Position numbers and translations under genes: made by a program. DNA of 64,000 bases from Sphingobium sp. Z007 (lineage in GTDB: Bacteria > Pseudomonadota > Alphaproteobacteria > Sphingomonadales > Sphingomonadaceae), in the NCBI RefSeq assembly GCF_900013425.1, contig NZ_FBXK01000005.1, positions 2,356,001 to 2,420,000 of the forward strand. The letters run 5' to 3'. Of the stretch, positions 17,480-25,263 are shown one piece after another; within the stretch, counting starts at the first letter, position 1; every line of letters starts with the position of its first letter. The notes beneath the pieces were generated by a model. The model saw only the letters and a list, made by a program, of their open reading frames with translations, had not been told where the DNA came from and searched no databases.

Positions 17480-18262
17480 ATGGACGACCTGATGACCCCG
17501 GAACGGACGAAGCAACGTCCGCAAATCCCGCAGGAAGTAAGCGACGGCCTGTCGGTCATTTCGATCGCCAAAAGCTATGACAAGCGCGTCGTCCTGTCCG
17601 ACGTGTCGCTGACCGTGGGCAAGGGCGAGGTCGTCGGCCTGCTCGGCCCCAATGGCGCGGGCAAGACCACCTGCTTCTATTCGGTCATGGGCCTTGTCCG
17701 CCCCGACCATGGCCGCATCGTGCTGGACGGGCAGGATATCACCAACCTGCCCATGTATCGCCGCGCGATCCTGGGGCTGGGCTATCTGCCGCAGGAAACG
17801 TCGATCTTCCGCGGCATGACCGTAGCGCAGAATATCAGCGCGGTGCTGGAGCAGGCCGAGCCGGACAAGGCCGCGCGCGCCGCCCGGCTGGAACAGTTGC
17901 TCAGCGAGTTCGGCCTCATCCGCCTGCGCGATTCGGCTGCGATGGCGCTGTCGGGCGGCGAACGCCGTCGCTGCGAAATCGCCCGCGCGCTGGCCGCCAA
18001 CCCCTCGATCGTACTGCTGGACGAGCCGTTCGCGGGCATCGATCCGCTTTCGATCGCCGACATTCGCGATCTGGTGAAGGATTTGAAGACGCGCGGCATC
18101 GGCGTGCTCATCACCGACCATAATGTGCGCGAGACGCTGGAAATCGTCGACCGCGCCTGTATCATCTATGACGGCCAGGTGCTGTTCGCGGGCAATCCCA
18201 CCGAACTGGTCGCCAATGCCGACGTCCGCCGCCTCTATCTGGGCGAGAATTTCCAGCTTTGA
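17480..18262 (+). CDS. lptB: LPS export ABC transporter ATP-binding protein LptB
   Basis: This 260-residue ATPase shows Walker A (GPNGAGKTT), the Q-loop (YLPQETSIF), the signature LSGGERRRCEIARAL, Walker B (IVLLDEPFAGID) and the switch His (LITDHNV). The segment LPMYRRAILGLGYLPQE and the C-terminal RRLYLGENF are characteristic of LptB. It powers extraction of lipopolysaccharide, or the equivalent glycolipid, from the inner membrane through LptFG. The N terminus has about 20 extra residues over the usual form. It sits 45 bases before rpoN, the conserved lptB-rpoN order. Confidence 0.95.
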   Translation: MDDLMTPERTKQRPQIPQEVSDGLSVISIAKSYDKRVVLSDVSLTVGKGEVVGLLGPNGAGKTTCFYSVMGLVRPDHGRIVLDGQDITNLPMYRRAILGLGYLPQETSIFRGMTVAQNISAVLEQAEPDKAARAARLEQLLSEFGLIRLRDSAAMALSGGERRRCEIARALAANPSIVLLDEPFAGIDPLSIADIRDLVKDLKTRGIGVLITDHNVRETLEIVDRACIIYDGQVLFAGNPTELVANADVRRLYLGENFQL

Positions 18263-18307
18263 CATGAAGACAGGGCGCACTCTCCTTTATGATCGGGGAG
18301 CGCGATA

Positions 18308-19831
18308 ATGGCGCTCGGCCCGCGCCTCGACATTCGGCAGAGCCAGTCGCTCGTCATGACGCCCCAGCTCCAGCAGGCGATCAAGCTGCTGGCGCTGTCC
18401 AATCTGGAAATCGAAGCCTTCGTCGCGGGCGAACTGGAAAAGAACCCGCTGCTCGAACATGCAAGCGGCGACGACGGCCCGACCGCCCCCGACGGCATCG
18501 ACCGGACGATCGACACCCCCACCCTCTCCGCCGAAACCGGCGCCAGCGACTCGCTGATCGCGCAAGGACTGGGCGGCGCAGACAGCCCGCTCGACGTCGA
18601 TCATGGCGCAGGCAGCTTCATCGATGACGGCCCTGGCGATCGCATGGCCGACGCCCATGGCACCGGCGGCGGCGGCATGGACGCGCTGTCGGGCAGCTAT
18701 AGCGAGGACGCGCCCGATTTCGACAGTTTCGCCGCCCCCGACATCGGCCTTCAGGAACATCTGATGGGGCAGGCCCGCGCCGCGTGCACAGGCATGGACC
18801 TGTTCATCGCCACCCAACTCATCGGCCAGATCAGCGAGGCCGGCTATCTGGAAGCGAACCTGCTCCAGACCGCCCATGGCCTCGGCGTCCCCCTGTTCGA
18901 CGTCGAGCGGGTACTGGGCGTCATACACACATTCGATCCCACCGGCGTCGGGGCGCGCTCACTGGCCGAATGTCTCGCGCTCCAGGCGAAGGAGGCCGAC
19001 CGCCACGATCCCTGCATGGCGAGGCTGCTCGCCAATCTCGACCTGCTGGCCAAGGGCGCGCTGCCCCAGTTGCGCCGTATCTGCGGCGTGGACGAGGAGG
19101 ATATGGCAGACATGATCGCCGAATTGCGCGGTTATGATCCCAAACCCGGCCTGCGCTTCGCCAATGACCGCGCCGCGCCGGTCACGCCCGACCTTTTCGT
19201 GCGGCCGACCCATGACGGCTGGGCGATCGAGATCAACAGCGCCACCCTGCCCCGCGTCCTCATCAACCGCAGCTATTATGTCGAACTGTCCACCGGGCCG
19301 CAGGACAAGAGCGCCAAGGCCTGGCTCGCCGACTGCCTCGCCAGCGCCAACTGGCTGGTCAAGGCGCTGGACCAGCGGCAAAAGACAATCATCAAGGTGG
19401 CGAGCGAGATCGTGCGCACGCAGGAGGCCTTTTTCCAGCAGGGCGTCGCGCATTTGAAGCCCCTGACGCTGCGCGCGGTGGCCGACACGATCGGGATGCA
19501 CGAAAGCACCGTCAGCCGCGTGACCTCCAACAAATATCTGTCCTGCCCGCGCGGCCTCTACGAACTCAAATATTTCTTCACCAGCGGCGTGTCGTCATCG
19601 GGCGGCGATGGCGGCTCGGTCTCGGCGGAAGCGGTCAAGAGCCACATCAAGGCGCTGATCGGTGCCGAAGACCCGCAGGCGATCCTGTCCGACGACACGC
19701 TGGTCGACCTGCTCCGCGCCAAAGGCATGGACATAGCCCGCCGCACCGTCGCCAAATATCGCGAGGCGCTGGGGATCGGCTCGTCGGTGCAAAGGCGGCG
19801 GCAGAAGGCGTTGAAGGGGAAGGCGGCGTAG
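18308..19831 (+). CDS. rpoN: RNA polymerase sigma-54 factor RpoN
   Basis: The 507-residue protein shows the N-terminal glutamine-rich activator region (RQSQSLVMTPQLQQAIKLL), the core-binding region, the DNA-binding helix-turn-helix (LRAVADTIGMHESTVSRV) and the RpoN box ARRTVAKYRE near the C terminus. It directs transcription from -24/-12 promoters with enhancer-binding activators. It follows lptB closely, as in many proteobacteria. A matching sigma-54 promoter lies 7.6 kb downstream, in front of glnK-amtB. Confidence 0.97.
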   Translation: MALGPRLDIRQSQSLVMTPQLQQAIKLLALSNLEIEAFVAGELEKNPLLEHASGDDGPTAPDGIDRTIDTPTLSAETGASDSLIAQGLGGADSPLDVDHGAGSFIDDGPGDRMADAHGTGGGGMDALSGSYSEDAPDFDSFAAPDIGLQEHLMGQARAACTGMDLFIATQLIGQISEAGYLEANLLQTAHGLGVPLFDVERVLGVIHTFDPTGVGARSLAECLALQAKEADRHDPCMARLLANLDLLAKGALPQLRRICGVDEEDMADMIAELRGYDPKPGLRFANDRAAPVTPDLFVRPTHDGWAIEINSATLPRVLINRSYYVELSTGPQDKSAKAWLADCLASANWLVKALDQRQKTIIKVASEIVRTQEAFFQQGVAHLKPLTLRAVADTIGMHESTVSRVTSNKYLSCPRGLYELKYFFTSGVSSSGGDGGSVSAEAVKSHIKALIGAEDPQAILSDDTLVDLLRAKGMDIARRTVAKYREALGIGSSVQRRRQKALKGKAA

Positions 19832-19963
19832 AGCTGGAAGCTGTTCGCTGCGAGTTAAGCGACGACGCTGGTTGGCGGCTGACTTGGGTGATGGGGTGGA
19901 CGCCCCCCGACGGTATCGATGTGCCAAAGTGGAGGTGTTGAACACCACTTGAGGGAGGCGTCC

Positions 19964-20989
19964 ATGTCAGAAGTTAGCATAATCGGGTTGGATATCGCCA
20001 AGCATGTTTTTCATGCGCACGGTGTAGATGTGTCGGGCCATGTGCTTCTTCGCAAGAAGATCAGCCGAGCGAAGCTGTTGCCGTTTTTCGCAGCACAGCC
20101 GCGTTGCCAGGTAGTTCTGGAAGCATGCGGCGGCGCGCATCACTGGGCGCGCGAGTTGCTCAAGCTGGGCCATGATGTGCGGTTGATTGCGCCGGCCTAT
20201 GTGAAGCCGTTCGTGAAGCGTCAGAAGAACGATGCGGCCGATGCCGAGGCGATCTGCGAGGCGGCCCAGCGACCAAGCATGCGGTTCGTGCCGGTGAAGA
20301 CAGAGGAGCAGCAGGCGGCGGCAATGGTGTTCCGGGGCCGTGACCTGTTGGTGCGGCAGCGGACCCAGATCAGCAATGCCCTGCGCGGCCATATGACCGA
20401 GTATGGCTGGATCGCGCCCAAGGGGCTGGCCCATCTGGAAAAGCTTGCCGCGCTGCTCGCCGATCCATTGGCTGTTCCCCAGGGCGTGCGATCGGTCTGC
20501 ATGCTTCTGCTCGACAGCCTGGCGATGCTCGACCGGCAGATCGCCGCACTCGACAAGGAGATTGTGCGCCGTTCGCGCGAAGATGCTCTCGCACGCCGGC
20601 TCATGACGATCCCGGGCATCGGTCCGATCACGGCAACTGCCATCCTGGCGCTTGCGCCGCCGTCGGGCACCTTCGCCAAGGGACGTGACTTTGCCGCATG
20701 GGTCGGCCTCACGCCGCGGCAGCACTCGACGGGCGGCAAGCAGAAGCTGGGTTCGATCTCAAAGATGGGCGAGCGAACGCTCAGGCGGTTGCTGATCATC
20801 GGCAGCAGCGCCGTGGTGTTGCAGGCGAGCAAGCGGGGCGCGCCCAAGGGATCATGGCTGGAGCAGATGATGGCGCGCAAGCCACGCATGCTCGTAACAG
20901 TGGCGCTCGCTAACAAGACAGCGCGCATCGTCTGGGCGCTCATGATGAAGAATGAGGATTACACTGCTCCGGTCGCAGCGGCGGCGTAA
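19964..20989 (+). CDS. IS110 family transposase
   Basis: ATG 19964 follows GAGGGAGG; the product is 341 residues. The N-terminal RuvC-like DEDD domain starts with IIGLDIAKHVFHAHGVD and contains VKRQKNDAADAEAICEA. The C-terminal Transposase_20 domain shows LMTIPGIGPITATAILA and FAAWVGLTPRQHSTGGKQ, with the conserved catalytic Ser region IGSSAVVLQ. Enzymes of this family act with an element-encoded guide RNA that pairs with donor and target. The frame is intact, so the element may be active. Confidence 0.93.
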   Translation: MSEVSIIGLDIAKHVFHAHGVDVSGHVLLRKKISRAKLLPFFAAQPRCQVVLEACGGAHHWARELLKLGHDVRLIAPAYVKPFVKRQKNDAADAEAICEAAQRPSMRFVPVKTEEQQAAAMVFRGRDLLVRQRTQISNALRGHMTEYGWIAPKGLAHLEKLAALLADPLAVPQGVRSVCMLLLDSLAMLDRQIAALDKEIVRRSREDALARRLMTIPGIGPITATAILALAPPSGTFAKGRDFAAWVGLTPRQHSTGGKQKLGSISKMGERTLRRLLIIGSSAVVLQASKRGAPKGSWLEQMMARKPRMLVTVALANKTARIVWALMMKNEDYTAPVAAAA

Positions 20990-21245
20990 GCCAAAGCGGA
21001 CCAGAGGTCGTCGGGGCGTAAGTCGGTCGAAGGAGGGTATGGCACAACAGTCGGCGAGACGGGGTCGGAAGAACCAGGGCTAACCACCGTGCTTCATCAG
21101 CACGCTTAGGGTGATGTGGTTCCGATCCGCGAACTCCCATACGGGCCCGCAGCCTTCATCGCTGCATCAGAGGCCGGACAGATGGCAGCATCCGACTACG
21201 CGCCAAATACTCCAAATTACCGCTTGCGTCGCGCGGGGCGTCCAC
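20990..21245 (+). ncRNA. Candidate guide RNA (seekRNA/bridge RNA) region of the IS1111-type element
   Basis: In IS1111-group elements the guide RNA is encoded in the noncoding stretch after the transposase gene. Here that stretch is 256 bases and contains a clear two-part hairpin: an outer stem AACCAC/GTGGTT (21082-21087 with 21116-21121) and an inner stem CGTGCT/AGCACG (21088-21093 with 21099-21104). The RNA borders and the donor- and target-pairing loops cannot be fixed from this copy alone. Confidence 0.45.
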
Positions 21246-21305
21246 AGATGGGTAGCGGACTGTCGGGTTCACGAGTGCAGGTGCCGTAAAGCGGACATAA
21301 AATTC

Positions 21306-21685
21306 ACCGTCACCCCAGCGAAGGCTGGGGTCTCAGGCGGCGACGCGCTACGGTAGGACATGGCGCGAGGCGGCTACACCTACATCATGACCAACAAGCC
21401 GAGGGGCATTCTCTATATCGGCGGCACAGCCAACATCGCAGCGCGCGCAGAACAACATCGCAATGGCACCGGCTCTACCTTTTGCAAGAAATACGGACTG
21501 ACGCGCCTTGTTCTGGTCGAACCACATGATGACATCACGCTCGCTATCACCCGAGAGAAGGCGCTCAAAGCCTGGAAACGTGAATGGAAAATCCGGCTTG
21601 TAGAAGAAAGCAATCCAGGTTGGCTGGATATGTCAGACGTTATCCTTTGACCGCCTGAGACCCCAGCCTTCGCTGGGGTGACGGT
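21306..21685. repeat. Perfect 35-bp inverted repeat bracketing the GIY-YIG gene
   Basis: The 35 bases at 21306-21340 recur exactly, inverted, at 21651-21685. Each arm is itself a hairpin with a CCCCAGC stem, GAAG loop and GCTGGGG stem. The left arm ends 19 bases before the nuclease start codon. The right arm begins on the base after its stop codon. The whole unit is 380 bases. This looks like a compact mobile or mobilisable unit made of two REP-like palindromes and one nuclease gene. Confidence 0.85.
21360..21650 (+). CDS. Small GIY-YIG nuclease domain protein
   Basis: This 96-residue protein is essentially one GIY-YIG domain: YTYIMTNKPRGILYIGGT supplies the two tyrosine-glycine strands. The conserved Arg follows in NIAARAEQH, and the metal-binding Glu is probably within REKALKAWKREWKIRLVEE. 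Single-domain members (YhbQ/UPF0213-like) are common in alphaproteobacteria and lack a proven cell function. The gene fills almost the whole space between two perfectly inverted palindromic repeats, which suggests the nuclease acts on, or moves with, those palindromes, as RAYT transposases do for REPs. That link is inference. Confidence 0.88.
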   Translation: MARGGYTYIMTNKPRGILYIGGTANIAARAEQHRNGTGSTFCKKYGLTRLVLVEPHDDITLAITREKALKAWKREWKIRLVEESNPGWLDMSDVIL

Positions 21686-21763
21686 TGGGGGAAATGGCCG
21701 CTCTCAGGCAATTCCACGACATATTTCAATGTCCATCTTTGGTCCGTTTGCAGTCAGGCACTG

Positions 21764-21940
21764 TCAATCGGCAGGGCGTTTTCGTTCAGGCAAAAATATG
21801 CCGACGGCGGCGATAACCAACATGAAGCTGAATATACTTCTGTCGTTACCGTATCGGACACGAACGGCCACCGATGCGGCCAAAAGCACAAAACCCACCA
21901 TCGCACGGATCCAATAGGGATAGTGATTAAGCCCCTTCAT
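21764..21940 (-). CDS. Small predicted two-helix membrane protein
   Basis: A 58-codon frame starts at ATG 21940 with GAGG upstream and ends at TGA 21764. It encodes two hydrophobic stretches (MVGFVLLAASVAVRV and FSFMLVIAAVGIFLPE) joined by RYGNDRS, with charged ends (RKRPAD). The arrangement looks like a real small inner-membrane protein. I do not recognise a family. The base composition is lower in GC than its neighbours. Confidence 0.5.
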   Translation of the reverse strand: MKGLNHYPYWIRAMVGFVLLAASVAVRVRYGNDRSIFSFMLVIAAVGIFLPERKRPAD

Positions 21941-22408
21941 CAATCCTACCTCATCCGCTCAGAGAATGCCCGGTATTAGATATCAGAACTACGCTTAGCA
22001 ACGGTAACCGCGCGCCCTCCCTTCACTTCGATATCCCCCAACCGATACTTCCAATGTAGGATTTTCTCTGATCTACCCCATGGGATGCAACCGCGCCCTG
22101 CCTCCTGCTGCCCCAACTCACACCCCGTGACCTACATGGCGCGTCACCGGCGCGTGGACGTGACGCAAGTGACGCACGCCCGATACGTGGGCGTGGCCTG
22201 GGAGAGGCCTGACCGTGGCCTTGCCTTCGCCGTCACTCACGGTTTTCCGCCATATTCTCCATCCGTCACCCCCACAAAACCTCTGTAACGGTGTGAACTT
22301 CGATGCGTGACCCTGCCGCGACGGTCCTTGCCCTTCACCCCTTGACCCCAAAGACCCGTCCGGCAAAGGCACCCGCAAAACTCACGCCATAAGGATCGCA
22401 CCCGCCCC
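21941..22408. other. Intergenic stretch without a supported gene
   Basis: I see no convincing gene in these 468 bases. On the minus strand about 45 codons are open up to a TAA at about 21977 (peptide end KILHWKYRLGDIEVKGGRAV), without a normal start. A direct repeat GTGACGCA-A-GTGACGCA lies at 22160-22176. The last part should hold the promoter of the aminotransferase gene. Confidence 0.35.
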
Positions 22409-23272
22409 ATGTCCCCCTCCGCCGCCATCGCCTATCTCAACGGCCGCTTCCTGCCGCTCGAAGACGTCCGTATCTCCCCGCTCGATCGCGGCTTTCTGTT
22501 CGCGGACGGTATTTATGAAGTGGCGGCCGTAATCGACGGCAGGCTGGTCGACAGCGCCAGCCATCTCGCCCGGCTGGAGCGCTCCACCGCCGCGATCGGC
22601 ATCGGCCTGCCGCTTACCCTCGACGCGATCGAGGCGGCGCAGAAGCAACTGGTCGCCCGCAATGGCCTGAGCGAGGGCCTCGTCTATCTCCAGATCACCC
22701 GCGGCGCGGACACGACCCGCGACTTCATCGCCCCGACCAGCCTGCAACCGACGCTCTTCATGTTCGTCCAGGACAAGCCTTTCCTGAATGTCCCTGCGGT
22801 CGGCACCGGCATCGCGGTCGCCACCATGCCCGACCTGCGCTGGGCGCGGCGCGACATCAAGAGCGTTGGCCTGCTTGCCCAGGCGATGGCGAAACAGGCC
22901 GCCAAGGAGGCCGGCGCGCAGGAAGCCTGGATGGTCGAGGACGGCTTTGTCACCGAAGGCGCATCGTCCACCGCCGTCATCGTCACCGACGAAGGCATCG
23001 TTACCCGCCCCTACAGCCGATCGGTGCTGGCCGGCTGCACCGGCGCGGCGCTAACCGCGCTGGCGCAGGAAAGCGGCATAGCCGTCATCCGCCGCCCCTT
23101 CACCGTCGCCGAAGCCTTGGCCGCGAAGGAGGCCTTCATCACCAGCGCCTCGACCCTGTGCCTGTCGGTGGTGCGGATCGACAGGCAGCCGGTGGGCGAC
23201 GGCATGCCCGGCCCAGTCGCGATGCGACTGCGCGCGCTCTACATCGATTTCGCCCGCGCGACGGGGGTCTGA
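22409..23272 (+). CDS. dat: Class IV aminotransferase, D-amino-acid aminotransferase type
   Basis: The 287-residue protein belongs to the fold-type IV PLP enzymes. The catalytic Lys is in RRDIKSVGLL. The N-terminal SPLDRGFLFADGIYE is the family signature, and the phosphate-binding segment FVTEGASSTAVIV follows. D-alanine aminotransferases move the amino group between D-alanine and 2-oxoglutarate to make D-glutamate for the cell wall. Closely related branched-chain aminotransferases and aminodeoxychorismate lyases share the fold. The FADGIYEV start favours the D-amino-acid type. It appears to be a single gene. Confidence 0.85.
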   Translation: MSPSAAIAYLNGRFLPLEDVRISPLDRGFLFADGIYEVAAVIDGRLVDSASHLARLERSTAAIGIGLPLTLDAIEAAQKQLVARNGLSEGLVYLQITRGADTTRDFIAPTSLQPTLFMFVQDKPFLNVPAVGTGIAVATMPDLRWARRDIKSVGLLAQAMAKQAAKEAGAQEAWMVEDGFVTEGASSTAVIVTDEGIVTRPYSRSVLAGCTGAALTALAQESGIAVIRRPFTVAEALAAKEAFITSASTLCLSVVRIDRQPVGDGMPGPVAMRLRALYIDFARATGV

Positions 23273-23504
23273 CGAATGACTCCATAATGGAGGGAGCTTC
23301 ATCTTTTCCTGGTAGGATAGGAAGATCCCATCATTTCGGTGGCAAAATGGGGGCAAGCTGGATGAAGGAGCGAGCGAACCAGGCGTGGTGCGCGGTCCTA
23401 TGAGGGGATTGCTCCAGACCCTCTCCAATATGGCCATTTTATGGGGCTGAAACGATCCGTTCTTGCTTTATTCTCAAGAACGAAGGTAGAACAGGATTCG
23501 GATC

Positions 23505-24527
23505 ATGATGGAAGATTTCTCGTACGCCCAACCCCTGGCCAGCCAGCCCGTCACGGGCCAGGCCCTGCCGCTGTCGCCGCGCGACGAGCGTGCTAGCCTA
23601 CTGGTGATCGCGGACCATATGGATGCGGCCGATCTGGCGGCGGTGGCCGCCGCGGCGGGCTTCCGCTTGCTTGGCGTTGCCGCCCTGGCCGACGCCCCGG
23701 TCCGGCTCGACCTTCAGGCACAGTGCGACACGGTCCTGTTCTTCTGCCCGACCATGACGCCGCTGCTGGAACGGCTACTGGTGCAACTCGAAACCCAGGC
23801 GATCCAGACCGGCATGGCGGTGATCCTGGTCGCCGGGTGGGACACGGTGGAACTCGCCTTCGCCTGCCTGCGCAGTCCGCACACGCAACTGCTCTGCGAT
23901 CCCGACCGTACCGAACTGGCCGCGGCGCTGGTCGCCGCGGGCGAGCATCGGCCGGTCGTCGGCCATGTCCATGAAGTCGATCGGGAAGGCGCCCGGCTCC
24001 AGCAATTGAGCGAGGAGGTCGGCCGCCTCGCCCGCACGCTGGACGCGCTGACGGAGCGGACGCGGATGGCGACGCCCAGCTTCGATCTTGGCCCGCGCAT
24101 ATCTGACCGACCGAGCGACTATATCGGGATGCCCGCCCTGGCCCCGATCGGCGCGCCGTTGCAGCCTGTGGAAAAAGCCGCGCCCGCCATCACTGCGGCC
24201 CAGGTCCGCGACCTGCTGCGCGCGCGGCGTCTTCGTGCGGATTTCCTGCCCGGCGACCTGTTCGCCGATCCGGCGTGGGACATGATGCTGGACCTGCTCG
24301 CCGCGCGGCTGGAGCATGAGCGGGTATCTGTGTCGAGCCTCTGCATCGCCGCCGCCGTGCCGCCGACCACCGCACTGCGCTGGATTCGCACGCTCACGGA
24401 CAAGGGCTTGGTGGAGCGGCAGGCCGATCCGCATGACGGCCGCCGCGTCTTTATCGCCCTAGCGCAGGAAGCCGCCGACGCGCTCATTCGCTGGTTCGGC
24501 GTCACCCGCCGCCTGCGCAGCGTCTGA
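23505..24527 (+). CDS. MarR-like winged-helix regulator with a degenerate receiver-like N-terminal half
   Basis: The 340-residue protein has two parts. Residues about 240-335 form a winged helix with VSVSSLCIAAAVPPTTALRWIRTLTDKGLVERQADPHDGRRVFIAL, a MarR-type recognition helix and wing. Residues about 30-150 alternate hydrophobic strands and helices (ASLLVIADHMDAADLAAVA, CDTVLFFCPTM, MAVILVAGWDTVELAF) like a CheY-type receiver, but the usual acidic pocket and phospho-Asp are not evident. A heptad-like segment (VDREGARLQQLSEEVGRLARTLDALTERT) joins them and could dimerise. Sphingomonads commonly have this arrangement, as I recall. Its targets are unknown. Confidence 0.75.
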   Translation: MMEDFSYAQPLASQPVTGQALPLSPRDERASLLVIADHMDAADLAAVAAAAGFRLLGVAALADAPVRLDLQAQCDTVLFFCPTMTPLLERLLVQLETQAIQTGMAVILVAGWDTVELAFACLRSPHTQLLCDPDRTELAAALVAAGEHRPVVGHVHEVDREGARLQQLSEEVGRLARTLDALTERTRMATPSFDLGPRISDRPSDYIGMPALAPIGAPLQPVEKAAPAITAAQVRDLLRARRLRADFLPGDLFADPAWDMMLDLLAARLEHERVSVSSLCIAAAVPPTTALRWIRTLTDKGLVERQADPHDGRRVFIALAQEAADALIRWFGVTRRLRSV

Positions 24528-24587
24528 CTGCGCCTTCCACCCTTGACCGGCGCGCTTTTTGCCGTAGATAGGCGCTCTCCCGAACGG

Positions 24588-24663
24588 GGGCGATTAGCTC
24601 AGTTGGTAGAGCGTCTCGTTTACACCGAGAATGTCGGCGGTTCGAGCCCGTCATCGCCCACCA
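24588..24663 (+). tRNA. tRNA-Val (anticodon TAC)
   Basis: A full cloverleaf is visible. The acceptor stem GGGCGAT pairs with ATCGCCC and is followed by ACCA. The D arm is GCTC...GAGC, the anticodon stem TCTCG/CGAGA holds the loop TTTACAC, and the T arm contains GGTTCGAGC. The loop gives anticodon TAC, reading valine GTA codons. The CCA end is encoded. Confidence 0.97.
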
Positions 24664-24677
24664 GTTTCGCCGATAAA

Positions 24678-24700
24678 GAAGCCATCTTGGGGATGGCTTC
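24678..24700 (+). terminator. Hairpin after tRNA-Val
   Basis: GAAGCCATC and GATGGCTTC form a perfect 9-base-pair stem with a TTGGG loop, 15 bases past the tRNA 3' end. No T run follows, so it may act as a processing or weak termination structure. Confidence 0.45.
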
Positions 24701-24766
24701 CGACGGAACTCCCGGAGCTAAGCGGAGAGCTTCCCGACACCCAACCCGATACGATCCGCAACCGTA

Positions 24767-24946
24767 ATGTTCATCGTGCAGCAAGCATCGATACGCCACC
24801 GTTACGGTATGCCATTTGCAGCCTTTTTCAGCGGCACGATCATGCCCCTTTTGCTGATGCTGTCGCCGCTGGCGGTGATGGCCGCCGCATTAACCGCGCC
24901 GAGCGACCATATACCCCGCACATGTCATCATCCGCCATTGATGTGA
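24767..24946 (+). CDS. Possible small hydrophobic peptide, weak support
   Basis: A 59-codon frame runs from ATG 24767 to TGA 24944-24946. Its middle is hydrophobic (AAFFSGTIMPLLLMLSPLAVMAAALTAP), like a signal peptide or single membrane segment. No ribosome binding site is clear and no family is recognised. Together with the tRNA hairpin it is all I see in the 329 bases between tRNA-Val and the zinc-finger gene. Confidence 0.25.
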   Translation: MFIVQQASIRHRYGMPFAAFFSGTIMPLLLMLSPLAVMAAALTAPSDHIPRTCHHPPLM

Positions 24947-24992
24947 TGGCGGATATTGCGGCGCAGCGCAGCCGCTGCTAATCCCGCATCCC

Positions 24993-25220
24993 ATGATCCA
25001 ACCGCCCGAAATCCTCCGAGTCTCCAAGTCCCGCGTGTCCTGCGACGGTAGTGGCGACATCCCCGCCGCGCTTGGCCATCCGCGCATTTTCCTGGAGATC
25101 GACGAACATGGCTATGTCGATTGCGGCTATTGCGATCGGCGCTTCGTGTTGATCGGCGGCGCAGCGGACAATGGTGACGTCGCAAACAAGCCCGACATCG
25201 CATCGGGCGCCAGCCTCTAA
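24993..25220 (+). CDS. Zinc-finger (CHCC type) domain protein
   Basis: The 75-residue protein has the compact zf-CHCC pattern: Cys in RVSCDGSG, His in LGHPRIFLEI, and the pair CGYC in YVDCGYCDRRFVL. This is the domain of mitochondrial complex I subunit NDUFS6, and free-standing alphaproteobacterial versions exist. It likely binds one zinc ion; a role in complex I assembly or stability is inferred from the mitochondrial homologue. The next gene, tldD, starts 43 bases later. Confidence 0.85.
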   Translation: MIQPPEILRVSKSRVSCDGSGDIPAALGHPRIFLEIDEHGYVDCGYCDRRFVLIGGAADNGDVANKPDIASGASL

Positions 25221-25263
25221 AATTTCCATTGGGCTTGTCGGCGGGTGCTCCTATATCAAGGGC

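Larger units (their letters stand above)
19896..21245 (+). mobile_element. IS110-family insertion sequence, IS1111-type
   Basis: The element holds one DEDD transposase gene plus a 256-base noncoding right end. An 11-base inverted repeat marks it: GTGGACGCCCC at 19896-19906 and its exact reverse complement at 21235-21245. Sub-terminal inverted repeats of this size are the mark of the IS1111 group, whereas the classical IS110 group lacks them; the true ends then lie a few bases outside. GATGGG occurs just outside both repeats (19890-19895 and 21247-21252). The size, about 1.35 kb, fits. It lies between rpoN and the GIY-YIG gene and interrupts no recognisable gene. Confidence 0.8.

Noticed and set aside
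21678..21917. A 79-codon plus-strand frame after the GIY-YIG gene
   Set aside because: The minus-strand 58-codon frame in the same place has a start signal and two clear membrane segments, and the plus-strand product looks random.
22085..22378. Short frames on both strands before the aminotransferase gene
   Set aside because: No ribosome binding site, no codon bias and no recognisable similarity.
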